DNA of 64,000 nucleotides from Amoebophrya sp. A120 (taxonomy: Eukaryota > Sar > Dinophyceae > Syndiniales > Amoebophryaceae), in NCBI GenBank assembly GCA_905178155.1, contig CAJINV010000003.1, positions 3,441,600-3,505,599 of the forward strand, in the 5' to 3' direction. The position numbers were made by a program, and so were the translations under genes. Of the stretch, positions 45,701 through 57,400 are shown one piece after another. Under the pieces are notes generated by a model that was given only the letters and a program-made list of their open reading frames with translations, was not told the DNA's origin and did no database searches. Each line of letters begins with the position of its first letter. The stretch's first letter is position 1.

Positions 45701-48700
45701 GCCCAAAATCTTCACGTACATCGGGATGCTCAGCGGCTGGCCCCCAGCTGCGGAGGATAAAATTGAAATAAAATTGATAAGTATTTTTTGCATGACATCA
45801 TGACAGAAAACTACGAAGAAAGCGACACTACCCCGTAGGATGGTTTTGTGGTTCATCTTATGTCAATGACATCTCTGCCACATAATTCATCGAGAAGACC
45901 ACGAGCAAATACCAGTTTCCTTCGGGATTTTTTTCGCAATGAGCGTGATCGTGATCACGTGCGAAGACGCAGGGGGAACGTTGCCCTGCATCTGGTCCGC
46001 TTCGAACTCCGCAATCTGTTTGCTCTGCTCGTCTTGCGGCAGAATTTGGAACTTTGCGGGAAGGGAAGACGTGTTGTGCATGACCAGGCACTGGCAAAAC
46101 GCGTACCGGATGAAAACTTCCCCGAAGGAAATAGCCTCGTACGGCTCAAACACCACCGTCGGGACAGCGCACCTTAGGTTGGTCATTCAATTGACTTGAA
46201 AAAATGCATCTCGGCATGTAAGTAAGCAAAGCACAGTCACTTATTGACAACGAACTTCAGATGCACATGGAAGCAAATAAAGAAGGAATGGTAAGAGACA
46301 CGAAACGGATTGCAAAAAACTACTAGTTCTTCTACTTCGGCGATTACAAAAAATTGGTACTTCGCAGTGATCGGGACGCTACCCAGCTCCTGCCCGACTC
46401 CATCGAGATCCACTACCAAGGCAAGATCATATGCCTTCTGCGGATTGGCCTGAGCACTGATGAAGTCGATCTGTTTTTTGGAGAAGTGATTTAGAATTTT
46501 TGGTGTGTTCAGCATCAGCAGTCACTGTCTTCACTACCACGGTTGCATTGATTACGCTCTTCTACTTCGATCAGCTATGCATGTTTATGTCTATCACCGA
46601 GAAGATGAGATCTCCTACCTGTATTTTCTGGGAGCAGTTTGGCAAGAGCACGCCCTTGCTAGGGATTACGTCAAACTCCTTCTGCAAGAATCTGCCGTCC
46701 CCCGGTATTCTCAAGGCATACCGCATGGTGACTTCGCTGTCGTTGGAGAGCGTGATGGTCTTGCAGTTCAGGAAACCGAACGACACGGTACCGAAATTTA
46801 TCCGGTCCATGTCGAAGTGGAAGGTCGGACAGACGGAGTTACCCTTGAACGAAATCGGGATCACGCACGCGGCCTTGTTGTTCGAACTCAGTTCCCAGTT
46901 AAAAGTTTCGTGGAACTCCCCGAGAATGTTCGGGCAGAAGTCGATCTGCAGCGTTTCTTGCCCGTCGACCTCCAACCGCCCGGAAGCAGGCGTGAACGAA
47001 AACTTGCTTCCGAACGGAGACGTGTTCGGAATCTGATGTAGTTTCGGAAAAATCAAATAAAAATATGATAATCAGATAACGACCAGGTGCGGGTCGGAGT
47101 GGGAGTGGGTTGGAAAAGGTATATGGAGTTTTAGCTATCAAGAGCAGGGAGGATCGAAAATGGTGCGCAGTCGGCGCTGTATGCTTGTACCGCTGTCCAT
47201 ACCCCGTTGACCTAGGCATACTGCTCGTGAAGGATCAAACTCAAGGTCGCCGAACGCATACGCAATCGAATAAACACGACCTATCATACCAGTTCGTAGT
47301 TGACCGCGATGTCGCCCTGATTGACAATGTCGACCTCGTATCGGTGCATACTTTCGACAAATATGTCGCCGACGTCCATCTCGTCGTAGGAGAAGGCCGC
47401 CTTGGGGCCAATGCCGTGCCCGGTCAGCTTCACCGGAATTCGCTCCTGCTGTCCCACGATGCTGCAGTACGCGAGACAGTGGTAGTGCAGCGCGGACTTC
47501 GGCGAAAACGAAATGGTCACCGTCAGCTTGCTCTTGGCCCATATTCTGCCGGAAAGGGGCTCAATCCCGAAAATTGTGTCGTAGAAGTACATCGGGTCCT
47601 CCAGAACGGCTTTCGCGATATTGGCGTACTTCCGCTTCAACGCGGCCAACTGGGCGGCGCCCCGCTTCTCCGGTATCCTGAGTAAAAACGTCCCCATACC
47701 AGAGTCAAGATGGGGATTTTGCAACACAAACCTTGAAGTTTTGGGAGCCCCGCATGAAAAACTGCAGGCTGTAGTGTAGTGCAGTTTAGAAAGGGAAGTC
47801 GCATTACAAATCCATATGCTTATCCTGGTTACAGAATTACACGTTCCAAAACACGATCGGAAATGCCTATCATGGGGATACGCATTACAAATGCTCGCGT
47901 GCTCGCAGATCTGCATGACAACTCTGGGGTGGGGATGTTTTTACTCAGGATATCCGGCCGGTTGTCGTCGTCCGATTCCTCGCCGTCAGCCTCCTGAAGT
48001 ACGGGTGGAGGTGGTAAAAAAGGATTTTTGCCGATTATTCGATGCGGGACCTACACGAACTAGTATGGCGCTAGTATGCGCTGTGCTCGGTCTTTGTATT
48101 TTGTTTCAAGATTTCACTTGGCGTGCAACGCGCTGCACGTTAGGAGAAATGCAACATGACGAAGTAATTATCAGTACGTGATGCGGCAACTCTAACGCCA
48201 TTTGTTCTACGAACAACTGTTCCTCGGTTTCCTCCTCCTTCAGCTGCACACCCAGCTTCAATTTCTGCTGGATCTCCTCCTCGACGTTGCCGAAGGCCCG
48301 CCATGAAAAGTCCACCGGGTGATCGCTGTTGTTGATGATGTCTACCGTGGCCTGGGACATCAGGGCAATGTAGGTGTCGTGCAGCAGCACGTTCCTGGTT
48401 TCAAACTGAATATCCAGGTTGCACCCGCGCCCCCTCAGCTTCGTGCACGCCTCCACCGGCGCTGAGTCGCCGTAGCAAAGGACCAAATCCCTCTCGTAGT
48501 CCGTGTCGCTGCGGTCGGGCCTGAGAAAAAGGAAATAATTGCAAAAAAACTAAACGCAGTTCTGCAGGCAAAGAAGTATTCAGTTGAGCGTGCGCTACGC
48601 TAGCTGCGCTCCTGCGCATAGATTCACTTACGTACACTACACGCCAGATGTTGATGAGATGCACAGACATGTTGACAGTGAAGAAGTTAGTAGGGCACGA

Positions 48701-49486
48701 AAAAAATGAAGAAGCTTCAGAATTATACTTGAAGTGGATCTGGACTTGAAGCGTTGAATCTGGGTCCAAGTAGCCGTCTGCGATGGAGACCGAAAATGGT
48801 GGCGCTACCTGAAAGCAGAAGCGTGTGGCCTTTTCTCCCACGTTGCGCATCAGTACCGTCTTGGTAGACTCTAGCCGAACTGGGCAGTCCGTGCCGAAGT
48901 CAACAACGTCCGGAAAATCAAGCAGCGCGTGGAATCCGAGGGCTCGGATGGGCACGACAAACTTTTCCCGCTCGGTGACGACGGTGAGGTCGTAGGAATA
49001 GTCCTGGCGGGAATCGGGCTTAAATCGTATGGTGTAGCAGATCTCCATGCCGGGCGCCACCTTGTCCCGGTTCTTCTTGGACGGGATCACCTCGAAGTAG
49101 CCGGAATCCGGCGGGAACACCTTGCAGCGGCGGGCCACGTCGTCCTGGTTGCGCAGAAAAAGCTGCGTTTCGTACGTACGCAAGGCCCGGTAATCGGAAA
49201 ACTCAATCATCGGCGGGTTGGGCCGGAACAGCGGCTCGCCCACGGGCACGGAGCTCTGCTCGTGGTGCGTGTACAGGCCCATATTGAGAAACTGCACAAT
49301 TTTGATGCTGCTTGGATCCTCTGCGTGCGGGAACTGGCGCTGTGCACCCCGGTTCTGGTGCTTCGCGATCACCTCCGAGGGAGTCATTTTGGCTTTCTTC
49401 TTCATCGAGAGCGGCGGCGACACCGAGACGGCGGCAGGCGAATTGCCGCCCTCGAGCATCCCGATCCCAGCAGCCGGCGGCGGCAT
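30757..49486 (-). CDS. HYDIN: HYDIN, axonemal central-pair protein (about 5413 aa)
   Basis: Coding segments on the minus strand are 49486-48729, 48520-48178, 47993-47959 and 47677-47290 (split by introner C), 47032-46619, 46470-46361, 46172-45913, 45747-42790, 42567-35516, 35306-34293, 34152-32832, 32661-32255, 32086-31372 and 31226-30757. Phases agree at every junction and the total is a whole number of codons. Identity rests on order and motifs. The N-terminal block has KVFPPDSGYFEVIP, TEREKFVVPIRALG and LDFPDVVDFGTDCP. Later blocks are PITAKCAVP, LKVKDNPHKK, VPCKTAHVQAIPLQNWLN and the C-terminal WIFFLKGE. Repeated ASH/MSP-type beta domains fill the protein. An adenylate-kinase-like segment occurs near 41690-41735 with GPQRSGRT, where the usual P-loop Lys is Arg. 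HYDIN sits on a central-pair projection and is needed for flagellar beating. Human HYDIN is about 5100 aa, so this is full length. Confidence 0.95.
47674..47952 (-). mobile_element. Introner C: TIR element in HYDIN
   Basis: This is a 279-bp element with 32-bp inverted ends (TATCCTGAGTAAAAAC...) differing at three positions. The 5-bp duplication CCGGA lies at 47953-47957 and 47669-47673. Removing the element plus one copy restores CGG CCG GAG AAG (NRPEKRG) in frame. The obvious GT-AG pair (GTAAAAAC to TTACTCAG) would shift the frame. A GC-AG pair (47958 to 47678) keeps it and gives NRIPEKRG. Motif copies of GCATNACAAAT type lie at 47801, 47882 and 47913. Confidence 0.92.
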
Positions 49487-50601
49487 CGCGGCTTAGCTAG
49501 TGGACCCTAAGAATTCGTGTGGTGCCTGCGAAAAATGCAGAACAAGCCTCACGACGCCGGTTCGACTTCTTCGCTCTTAACCTTGGTTCTTCTTATTTTG
49601 TGTATCAACATTGCTGCGAGCGGGCCAACCACCCGAACTCAACAGCTAGTACCGGTCTGCTTTATTTGATCACGGACCACGCGAGGGAGCGCGTTCTCGT
49701 TTTTTTGTTTTCAATTCTACCTGGTATCGATCCTGTATCTTCCTTGTCAAACAAGCCCGCCCATCACCATCAGCTAGAAAAGAAACGAAAAACAGTTTTT
49801 GTTATTGCAATTGGAATTGCAAACGCGGCGGAAATCCACCAAATCATTCTCTTTATCTGACGAAGGCAACTACCTGCAGCGGTGCAACCCAACGAGGCGG
49901 AAATTCAGCGACAAATCTGATTCTGACGGGCTACTAGCAATAACTCGTAACGAGCGAAGGCAATATCCACATCGCTCGAAACGGACGCTCACGCTCGGCT
50001 CAGAGTCACACGAAGGAACTTACGCGCTCTCAGCTCACACTGTGGTCGCTCTAAAAAAGAATCGAGTACGAGTGAGAGGTAGAAGACGAACAGACGCTAC
50101 CGATCGCCTGAGGCTGTAAGAAAACCGGTTCGCCCGGCAAAGTTTGCTGACCGCACGAAATCGCAAACTTACGGTTACACTATATTTTTTTTATTTGACC
50201 ACATAGAAGTCGGCATCATTTTACAAGTGCATTTTAATTGTACAGAATTTGCTGGGAGTTGCGTCGTCGTCACGCCGAAGTCAGATTTTTCAACTTGTTC
50301 ATACATACGAGCTTAAAATTTTGGAAACGATTCGAAACAGTTTGTTATCTAAGTAGAAATCGATCGAGGCGACAGCGCTGCTCGTTCGCTTTCACTATTG
50401 TTCATCGGAAGTTTTAAAGTTTTTCAATTAGGAGCGCGTCATCGTGATTCAGTGTGATTCTTTCATTTCATCTTGCTGGTGCTCGTACGCGAAGTTACTG
50501 GTAGAAGAAAACGCTCTAGTGCTGGCGTCGGAAAATCAAAATGCTACAGATGATCGAAAACATATAACATTATCTATTAACATCGATACCTGAAGACGCC
50601 A
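49487..50601. other. Intergenic, no gene seen
   Basis: This is about 1.1 kb between the HYDIN start and the stop of the next frame upstream. No domain-like coding, repeat or RNA gene was found. Short plus-strand frames here lack any recognisable content. Confidence 0.5.
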
Positions 50602-51267
50602 TTAGAAGCGCGTGAAATTTTGTAACTTTCGTTCATGTTGCAGATGTTTTGGGTAGTAGGAGTGCGACGTTGCATTTTTTACATACCTCGTCTGGTTTTT
50701 GTTTGCTGTGCCGGTACTTCTGCTTGCTGTTGCTCCACCTCCGGTAGAATTCAGCTCCGAAGCGGTCCGGGATATTTCCCCCCCGGTTCCTTGCGCGACC
50801 AAGAAATCCTTGCCGCGAACGACCTTCTGGCGCAAAACGTCTTCCGGGGCCCGGTCGCCGAAGGGAGAGGTGGAGGTGGAAAACGGAGTTGTGGATGAAG
50901 CTGCTGTCCAGGTGTTGTTGGAATCCGTCGGCGAAGGTAGACTTCTCCCCAGGTTTGTACGCGCAGCTGTGGCACCATTGGCGCCAGCTTTTTTATTTCC
51001 ACCACTCCGAGCGGTCCTCAAGCTTGGCTTTGAGCTACCAGGGGTCATGGATAAAGATGCTCCTGTGTTCATGTGCTGGGAAGATCGAGACAAAAGCATG
51101 AGCTGCTCCGACAGATCGGCCTGGTGTTGTTCACCGCGGTAGGCGTATCGACTCTTTTTGGGACTTCGACTGTCGACGCTTTTGTTCGACGCTGCGCTCC
51201 TTTGCACCCTGGCTCGCTTCTTGGTCGGGGAACTACCGCGGTGCCCCTCGTTCATCTCGCTGGACAT
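50602..51267 (-). CDS. Ser-rich basic frame; separate gene or last exon of the MGCC gene
   Basis: From the ATG at 51267 this frame gives 221 aa (MSSEMNEGHRGSSPTKKRARV...), ending NFTRF at 50602. The N-terminus is basic with a possible nuclear-localisation cluster (KKRARVQR). The remainder is Ser, Thr, Gly and Asn-rich and low in complexity. The open frame extends upstream of the ATG to about 51375. A 96-nt intron (51339-51434, donor T|GTTAGT, acceptor CAAAG|TT) would join it in frame to the end of the upstream giant gene and add 245 residues. I cannot choose between the two models. No family is recognised. Confidence 0.5.
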   Translation of the reverse strand: MSSEMNEGHRGSSPTKKRARVQRSAASNKSVDSRSPKKSRYAYRGEQHQADLSEQLMLLSRSSQHMNTGASLSMTPGSSKPSLRTARSGGNKKAGANGATAARTNLGRSLPSPTDSNNTWTAASSTTPFSTSTSPFGDRAPEDVLRQKVVRGKDFLVAQGTGGEISRTASELNSTGGGATASRSTGTANKNQTRYVKNATSHSYYPKHLQHERKLQNFTRF

Positions 51268-51429
51268 GGAAAATCTCCGCGAGCTACTAGCGAACGGTAC
51301 GACAGGCTTGCCCTTGACCTTGTTTGTTGGTAGTAAAACTTTGAGCTTCGCGTTCGATAAAGACAAGATGAATCATAATATCGGACAAACGAAAGAATAC
51401 AAGCTGGCGGGAGCGGGGTGACAAACTAA

Positions 51430-54400
51430 CTAACATTGAGGATATTCATATTGACAGTTATCGTAATCTAACTGCTGTGTACTATACCGCCTGAGTACCT
51501 GAGTGGACCGTATCTGATTCTTCTCGTAAAGCTCCAGTAGGAGGTCCTGATGGGGATTTAGATCTTCGACGTCGACACTTCCACGTCTACTCCTCGCGGC
51601 CATATTGGGTAACACGGATAGCGTCGCTCGAGTGGTCTGATCCCGGCCAGTCCAGATCTGCTTCTCCCGATGTCGAGGGCCAGTTGGCGTATTGACAGTC
51701 ACTGGCTGCTTCTTCAATTCGTCCACCTCCCCCTTCACATCATCGACTTCTCGTGGCGGAGGCAGTAGGCGGGCGGAAGCAGAACTAGGTGCTGAATCGA
51801 CCAAGACCACAGGATGCCGACTGATGATTCTCGCACGATTCGCGCCGACACCAGTATGACCAAACTCTTGTGGTCGCGCGGTGTCGCTGACAACAGGAGA
51901 TCTTCGAACTCTGTTGTCTAGCAGTGAGGGCGGCACTGGATCTGGTAAATGCAGAATGCCAATGTTGTTGGATTTGCCCTGCGTGAAGCTTTCACCTACC
52001 AACAGCACCGGTTCTACTGTTGGCGCCACTTCACTCCTTTGATCATCCGACGCGGACGAAATGGGAAAGGTTTCGCCCATTTGCGGCGCATCTGCCTTTT
52101 CTACTTGCTGCACCTGTGCACTGCCACCTCGTCTCGAAGACGACGAGGTCGACGACTTCGGATTGCGCGCACCACCGCTGAGCTGTTCGTCCTCTGATGT
52201 CGTGCTCGGGAATGCAGCAACGTACGAGCGCAAATGATCGTGCTCGGTGTGGTCTTGCTCGGATGAGGAACTCTGGTGACTCCCTTCGTCGAAAATCATT
52301 TCTGGGGTGTAAAAGAGCAGCTGCTTCTTGCTTATTTTGTGCGTCGTCACAGTATTCACCGCGTTGTGTTCGGGGGAAGGAGCAACAGCGACAGCCGGGC
52401 TACTTGCGTCCACGAAGGACAGAAACGAATCATTCGCTTGCAGATCGGTCGTGTCCGCGACGAGAACGACTGGATTGTTTCTTGAAGATCCCGTGAATGT
52501 GTCTCGTCCCGGCTCGTCCTCCAAATCTGACTGGTTAACCAGGTCGAGATGCGTTCTCCGCAACACAGCCGCTTCGAAGAAGCCGCGCGGCTGACTAGAA
52601 GACGACGCGGACGCACCTTGGTGCGGTTGTCGTGCCGTAGCCGCTCGACCTTGTGCTGCGTCGGCTCCTCCTCCGGGAAGATCTTCTCCGGGGGTGTTCT
52701 CCAACAGCCCAGGAGTAAAGAACGCAAAGGAAAGGTCTTCCTCGTCGCCTGCGAAGGGATCACGACCGACGGCAGCAACGTTTTTCTTCCCGCTGCCTGG
52801 AGTTGCTTGCTTGTTCCCGCGATCCGCGGCTCCGCGTGCAACAGCAGCAGGGGCGGAAGGGCCAGCGCCAACTTGCGATCGCGATGTAGGACCACTTCGT
52901 GTTGATGTGCCTTTTCGACGATCACGGTACCGATCTAGAAGCACTTCCGTTAAGGAGCTTCCTTTAGACGAGCGCGGGTAATTGTCACCTTGTTCCGGCG
53001 CTTGTGGCACTTGTGCGCGAAGTCGAGATGTAATTGGCGTGCTGGAAAATTTTTTGCTTCGTGCTGACACTACGGAGGCGTTTGTTTCTTCTTTGACGGC
53101 GTTTTTCCCTTTATTTCCTGCTGGAGGTTCGATCTCGACGTCCTCCCTTCCAGGTGGGCTTTCTTGCGACAACATCGAGAACTCGTCCGCGGATAACGCC
53201 GCAGAAAGCGACAGTCCGCCCTTGCTCGTCCTCTCGTCACCCACCTCCCGCGGAGACAGAACGCCGCCCGCCCACTTGTAGCTAGACCTTCTGCCGGGCT
53301 GGAGACGGCAGGACTTCCTCGACATTTTCTCGGTGAGCCGCTCCGTTTTCGTCGCGAAATACACCGAGCGAGACTCGTGGTGGTCTTCGAAATGCCCCAG
53401 CAAAGCGGCGTTCGCACTGCGGCTGCTCACGGTGGACCGCCCGCCCGGACGAAACCCCACCTTTGGCTCGTTCTGGCTCCGGCGCGCAGCCGCGGCGTAT
53501 TGCTGGACACGGGTCTTGCTTTCCTCCACGCTTTCGTCAAACACGACGAAGGCGCTCGCGAAGGTCTCAAGACAGTGCGTAGCGCCAGCGAAGGCGTCAC
53601 ACCCCGTGTCCTCGTTGTGCGCAGCGACGATAAGGGGCACGTAATCAAACAGGATCAATCGGAATAATTCCACTCTGGTTTTCGGAGGAGAGACCACGCC
53701 AACCATAGAGACACTGCCGCCGGAGATGCGCCGCCTCCGAACGATCAACGGGCGGAACACGGCGGCTTTCAAAGCCTCAAGCGCTACGCGGACAACTTCC
53801 GCATCAGTAGAAGCGGCCGCTCTGCTGGCTCTGCTCATCCGTGTGGGTAGCTTCACCCGTGCGGACGCTCTCGCGGTTCCAGTCGACGACTGCGCCCCTC
53901 CGATGTTCAATACCGCTGGCACCATCTTCCTGCGCGGAGGAGAGGGCGAACGGGAAGAGGAAAAACTGGAGATCGCATCGGCAAAGATGGGTGTTTTGGC
54001 CGTCCCACTCGTAATTTCTGAAGCTTGAGAAGATGAAAGAGTCTGGACCAGCGCCCACAAAAAGGTTCGGAACTGCAAGGCCGCATTGGCGCGTTCGCTG
54101 TCGCCGATTTGTCTCTCGAGATCGTTCAACAGAAACTGGACGTAGCTTCGCTCTTCCGCAATCCAGGATAGCTCCAGCTCCTTGGGAGTCTTCGAATTGA
54201 TCGGCGGCACTACCGCAGACGGCCTCTCTACTTTCTCCGAGTCTTGTTCAGTGGCTTGTTCCAGTGGTGGCACGGGTGAGCCGATTCGGCTTCCTCCAGC
54301 ACTCCGGCCAGGAGATGGAACTACAGTGGTGCGCTTGATGTAGTGACTGGTCGTGTGGCGGGCGTAACTCGGAGACCTCTGTTCTGCCTCGTGGTCGGAG

Positions 54401-57400
54401 TGCAGTCGTGAGACTTGCTCTCGCGGCCCGGGCTCCTTCTTCGTTTCCTGAATGCGAGGAACCTGCTGCGGGGAATCTTCTTCCTCAATCACACTCGCTC
54501 TCGAGCGTCGCCTTTGCGGTGCCGGTGAGTTCGATGTGGACAGGCGCCCGGGGGCGTTTAAAAGGTCGTACCGGTGCCAAGCGCGCCGTGACCGCCGCAG
54601 GTACACGTCCACTGCGGAAGCGCGCAAGTCCTCACAGATTTGTGTGCTTTCCGACCTGAGATAGTCGCTGCGCAGAAAGCTTTGGTCATACTCGTCGACT
54701 GGTGATGTAGTTCCTGCAGCGCTCTTCTTCTTCCTTTGCTTCGTACTGGTATCCGAGCCTCCCCCTTCCTTAACAAATTTACTGATGTCTTCAATGACGC
54801 AATCAAACACCCCTGCAAGTCGCTCTACCGCAATCAATCTGGCCTGCAGCCGAGCCGTCTCGCGTCTCCGGATTGCGTCCTTCTTGCTGGCCCGTCGCGG
54901 GCTCTGTAGACACAAGAGCGCGGTGCTGTCGAGATTTTCTGCTGGTCTCGCGCTGTTGCCGGTCGGAGATACCACATCGGTCACTCCTTGTTGTTCTTTC
55001 CCTCGTTCAGTAGCTGCGGCTGAGCCTGATGCTCCAGACTGTTGAACAAAGTTCTCCAGAAACTTGCTGTTCCCGCCAAAGAGCGACGCCGTGTTGGAGC
55101 GATCTTCACCTACTTCCTGCAGTTCGCTGCTGAGATCCAAGACGGAATTTCGCATCGAAAATAACCCATTTTTCGCACCACCACCTACAGGCAGCACCAG
55201 AGTAGACCCGGATGAAGACAACGCACTTGCGGCGCCCGATGTTGACAGAACCGTCTTGGTGTGGTCGCAGTAAAGCTGCAGCAGCCCATCGACCAGTTTT
55301 TTGGCTTCCAAATCGATCACAGCATTCGCTTTCTCGGAACTCGCGAGGATTCGTGCTTGGGAGTACTTTTGCCCCGACAGCGATTCCTGCAGCAGATCCT
55401 TCCAAAGCTGCTTCGAACCCTCGACGACTTGTATCATTTGCAGAATGCCGACAAGCGTGCCCTGGTGCTCTGTGCTATCCGAAGAAGCGAAGATTTTCTC
55501 CAGACGCACCAATTGCGCATCAAAATATGCGTTCCCGGCTCTACTTTCATGTGGTTCTTCTACTTTGCTTTTCATACTCGATCGCCATCTGTCCATTTTC
55601 CCCTGCACCGCCTCACAGCTTTCGTTCAAGACTTCGAGCGTTGCGGCTGTAGACCACGTCCTGGAGCGACTACTGGAACTTCTGTGCTTGTTTGTACTAC
55701 TGGCCCGGATCGCCTTTCCACAATCTGCCAGATCTTTCTGTGCCGCAACGAGGAAACGAGCAATGGTTTCCATTTTCCCGACCACCGTCTTCTCGTGCTC
55801 CAGCTGCTTCCGATCGCCAAACGCCACTGCTTGGTCCCGAAGCAACTCGGACACTATTGCTTCAGACGCCTCCTGCCGCTGGTCTGCCACCGCCTCTGCG
55901 ATTGAGTAGTTCGGCAGCAGGTTTACATCTGACGTATCCAGGTCGCTCTCAATCGGCACTTCTTGCTTACGGGCAGCGGCGGTAAGTTTCGCGAGCAAGA
56001 TATTTGTTCCTTGTTGACTATCCTGATCGCTCTCGTCCTCGACTTGTTCCACAATCCTTGCCGGTGCCTTGTGCGCGGCCGTAGCTGCAACATCCTCGAC
56101 AGGTTTGTTGTCGCGTTCTTTCTGTCCGCCCGGTGAGCTAGCACTTTTCTTCGAGGCGGACGAACTCGTTTTGCTGGAACTTGAGGGAGTAGTACTCGCG
56201 CGCCTGGGCAACTTGACAGCGCCCGAAGACCGACGACTTTTCTTGCTGCTCTCCTCGTCGGTCCTCTTCTTGCTTTCCGCAGCAAGTGCCAGCGCCACGT
56301 CCTCCTCCGTGGCCTGGATTGGTGAGAACAACCCGAGCTCCTCCGCGACGTTCATTCCGCTCTGCAGCGGTAGGTCCTCCGGGTAGTTGTCCTCTTTCAT
56401 GGTGGTCCCTGACTCGTCCTCCGGTATGCCTTCTTCTACCGGTAGCTTGCTGCCGACATGATCGTCCTCTTTTGCCTCTGCAAGAACAGAAGGAGCCACA
56501 CTATCTTTATTTGCTCCCGCTGTGGGCGGTCTATTTCTCTCCACCTCGACGTCCTTCTTGCTAAATCTGCTCTCTTCCCCTGAAGAAAGCTCTTTCAAGT
56601 ATCCTGACTGCCCATCGGGTAAGGCAGGGAAAGCAACCGCCGCGCTCAAGTTGAAGGCCTCCTCGTCTAAAAGTGGCGGAATCGAAGACTGCAGGCGAAA
56701 CCCCGTCAACACTTGTTCCTCTTCTTCATTCGACGAAGCCGATTTTCCCTGCGGCCCAGGCACGGGTAGATCGGCGTCAGAGTTCTCGTCGCCGTCCACC
56801 TGAAAAAAACAGTATTTAAACTGTGACGTCGACGGAAGCATCAACGAAATTCACTTGTTTTACAGTTCATTGTAAGCAAATAGCACGCTACGATTGTGGC
56901 ACCTCAAAAAAAGTTGAAGGACCTCGTCGGCTCGACGCTTTTTTCCACCGTGCTTCGCATGTCCAGAGGAAAGGCTCACCTTTTTCTTCTTTTGCTTCTC
57001 TCCCAGCTTGTTCTCACGTTCTGCCCGGCGTCGTTCCATAAGCAACGCAGTGTGATCTGAAAAAGTCGCGTCTTTTTGCAACTCGGCGGTGAAAGCTTTC
57101 GACTTGAAGAGCAAACTTTTCTGCATCGTTCCGTCCGACGCGTTGGTGATGGCGTCTATGTATTTTGGATTGACCAAAAACTCCTTCGCTTCTTGTGCGT
57201 GTTCCGGGAAGCGTCCCAGCTCTTGGATTCTGCACACAAGCGACAGTGCCTCGAAAAAGTGTATTCTGCGATGTTGTTGTGCCTTCACCTTGTTACTTCT
57301 ACCCAAAACGGTTCCGCTTCCGGTATTTGTTGCGTCCGAGTAGAAAATGGCGGGAATCTGTGGCTTGTTTTTCCGGGAAGTACTAGCAGCCGCGCCGTCT

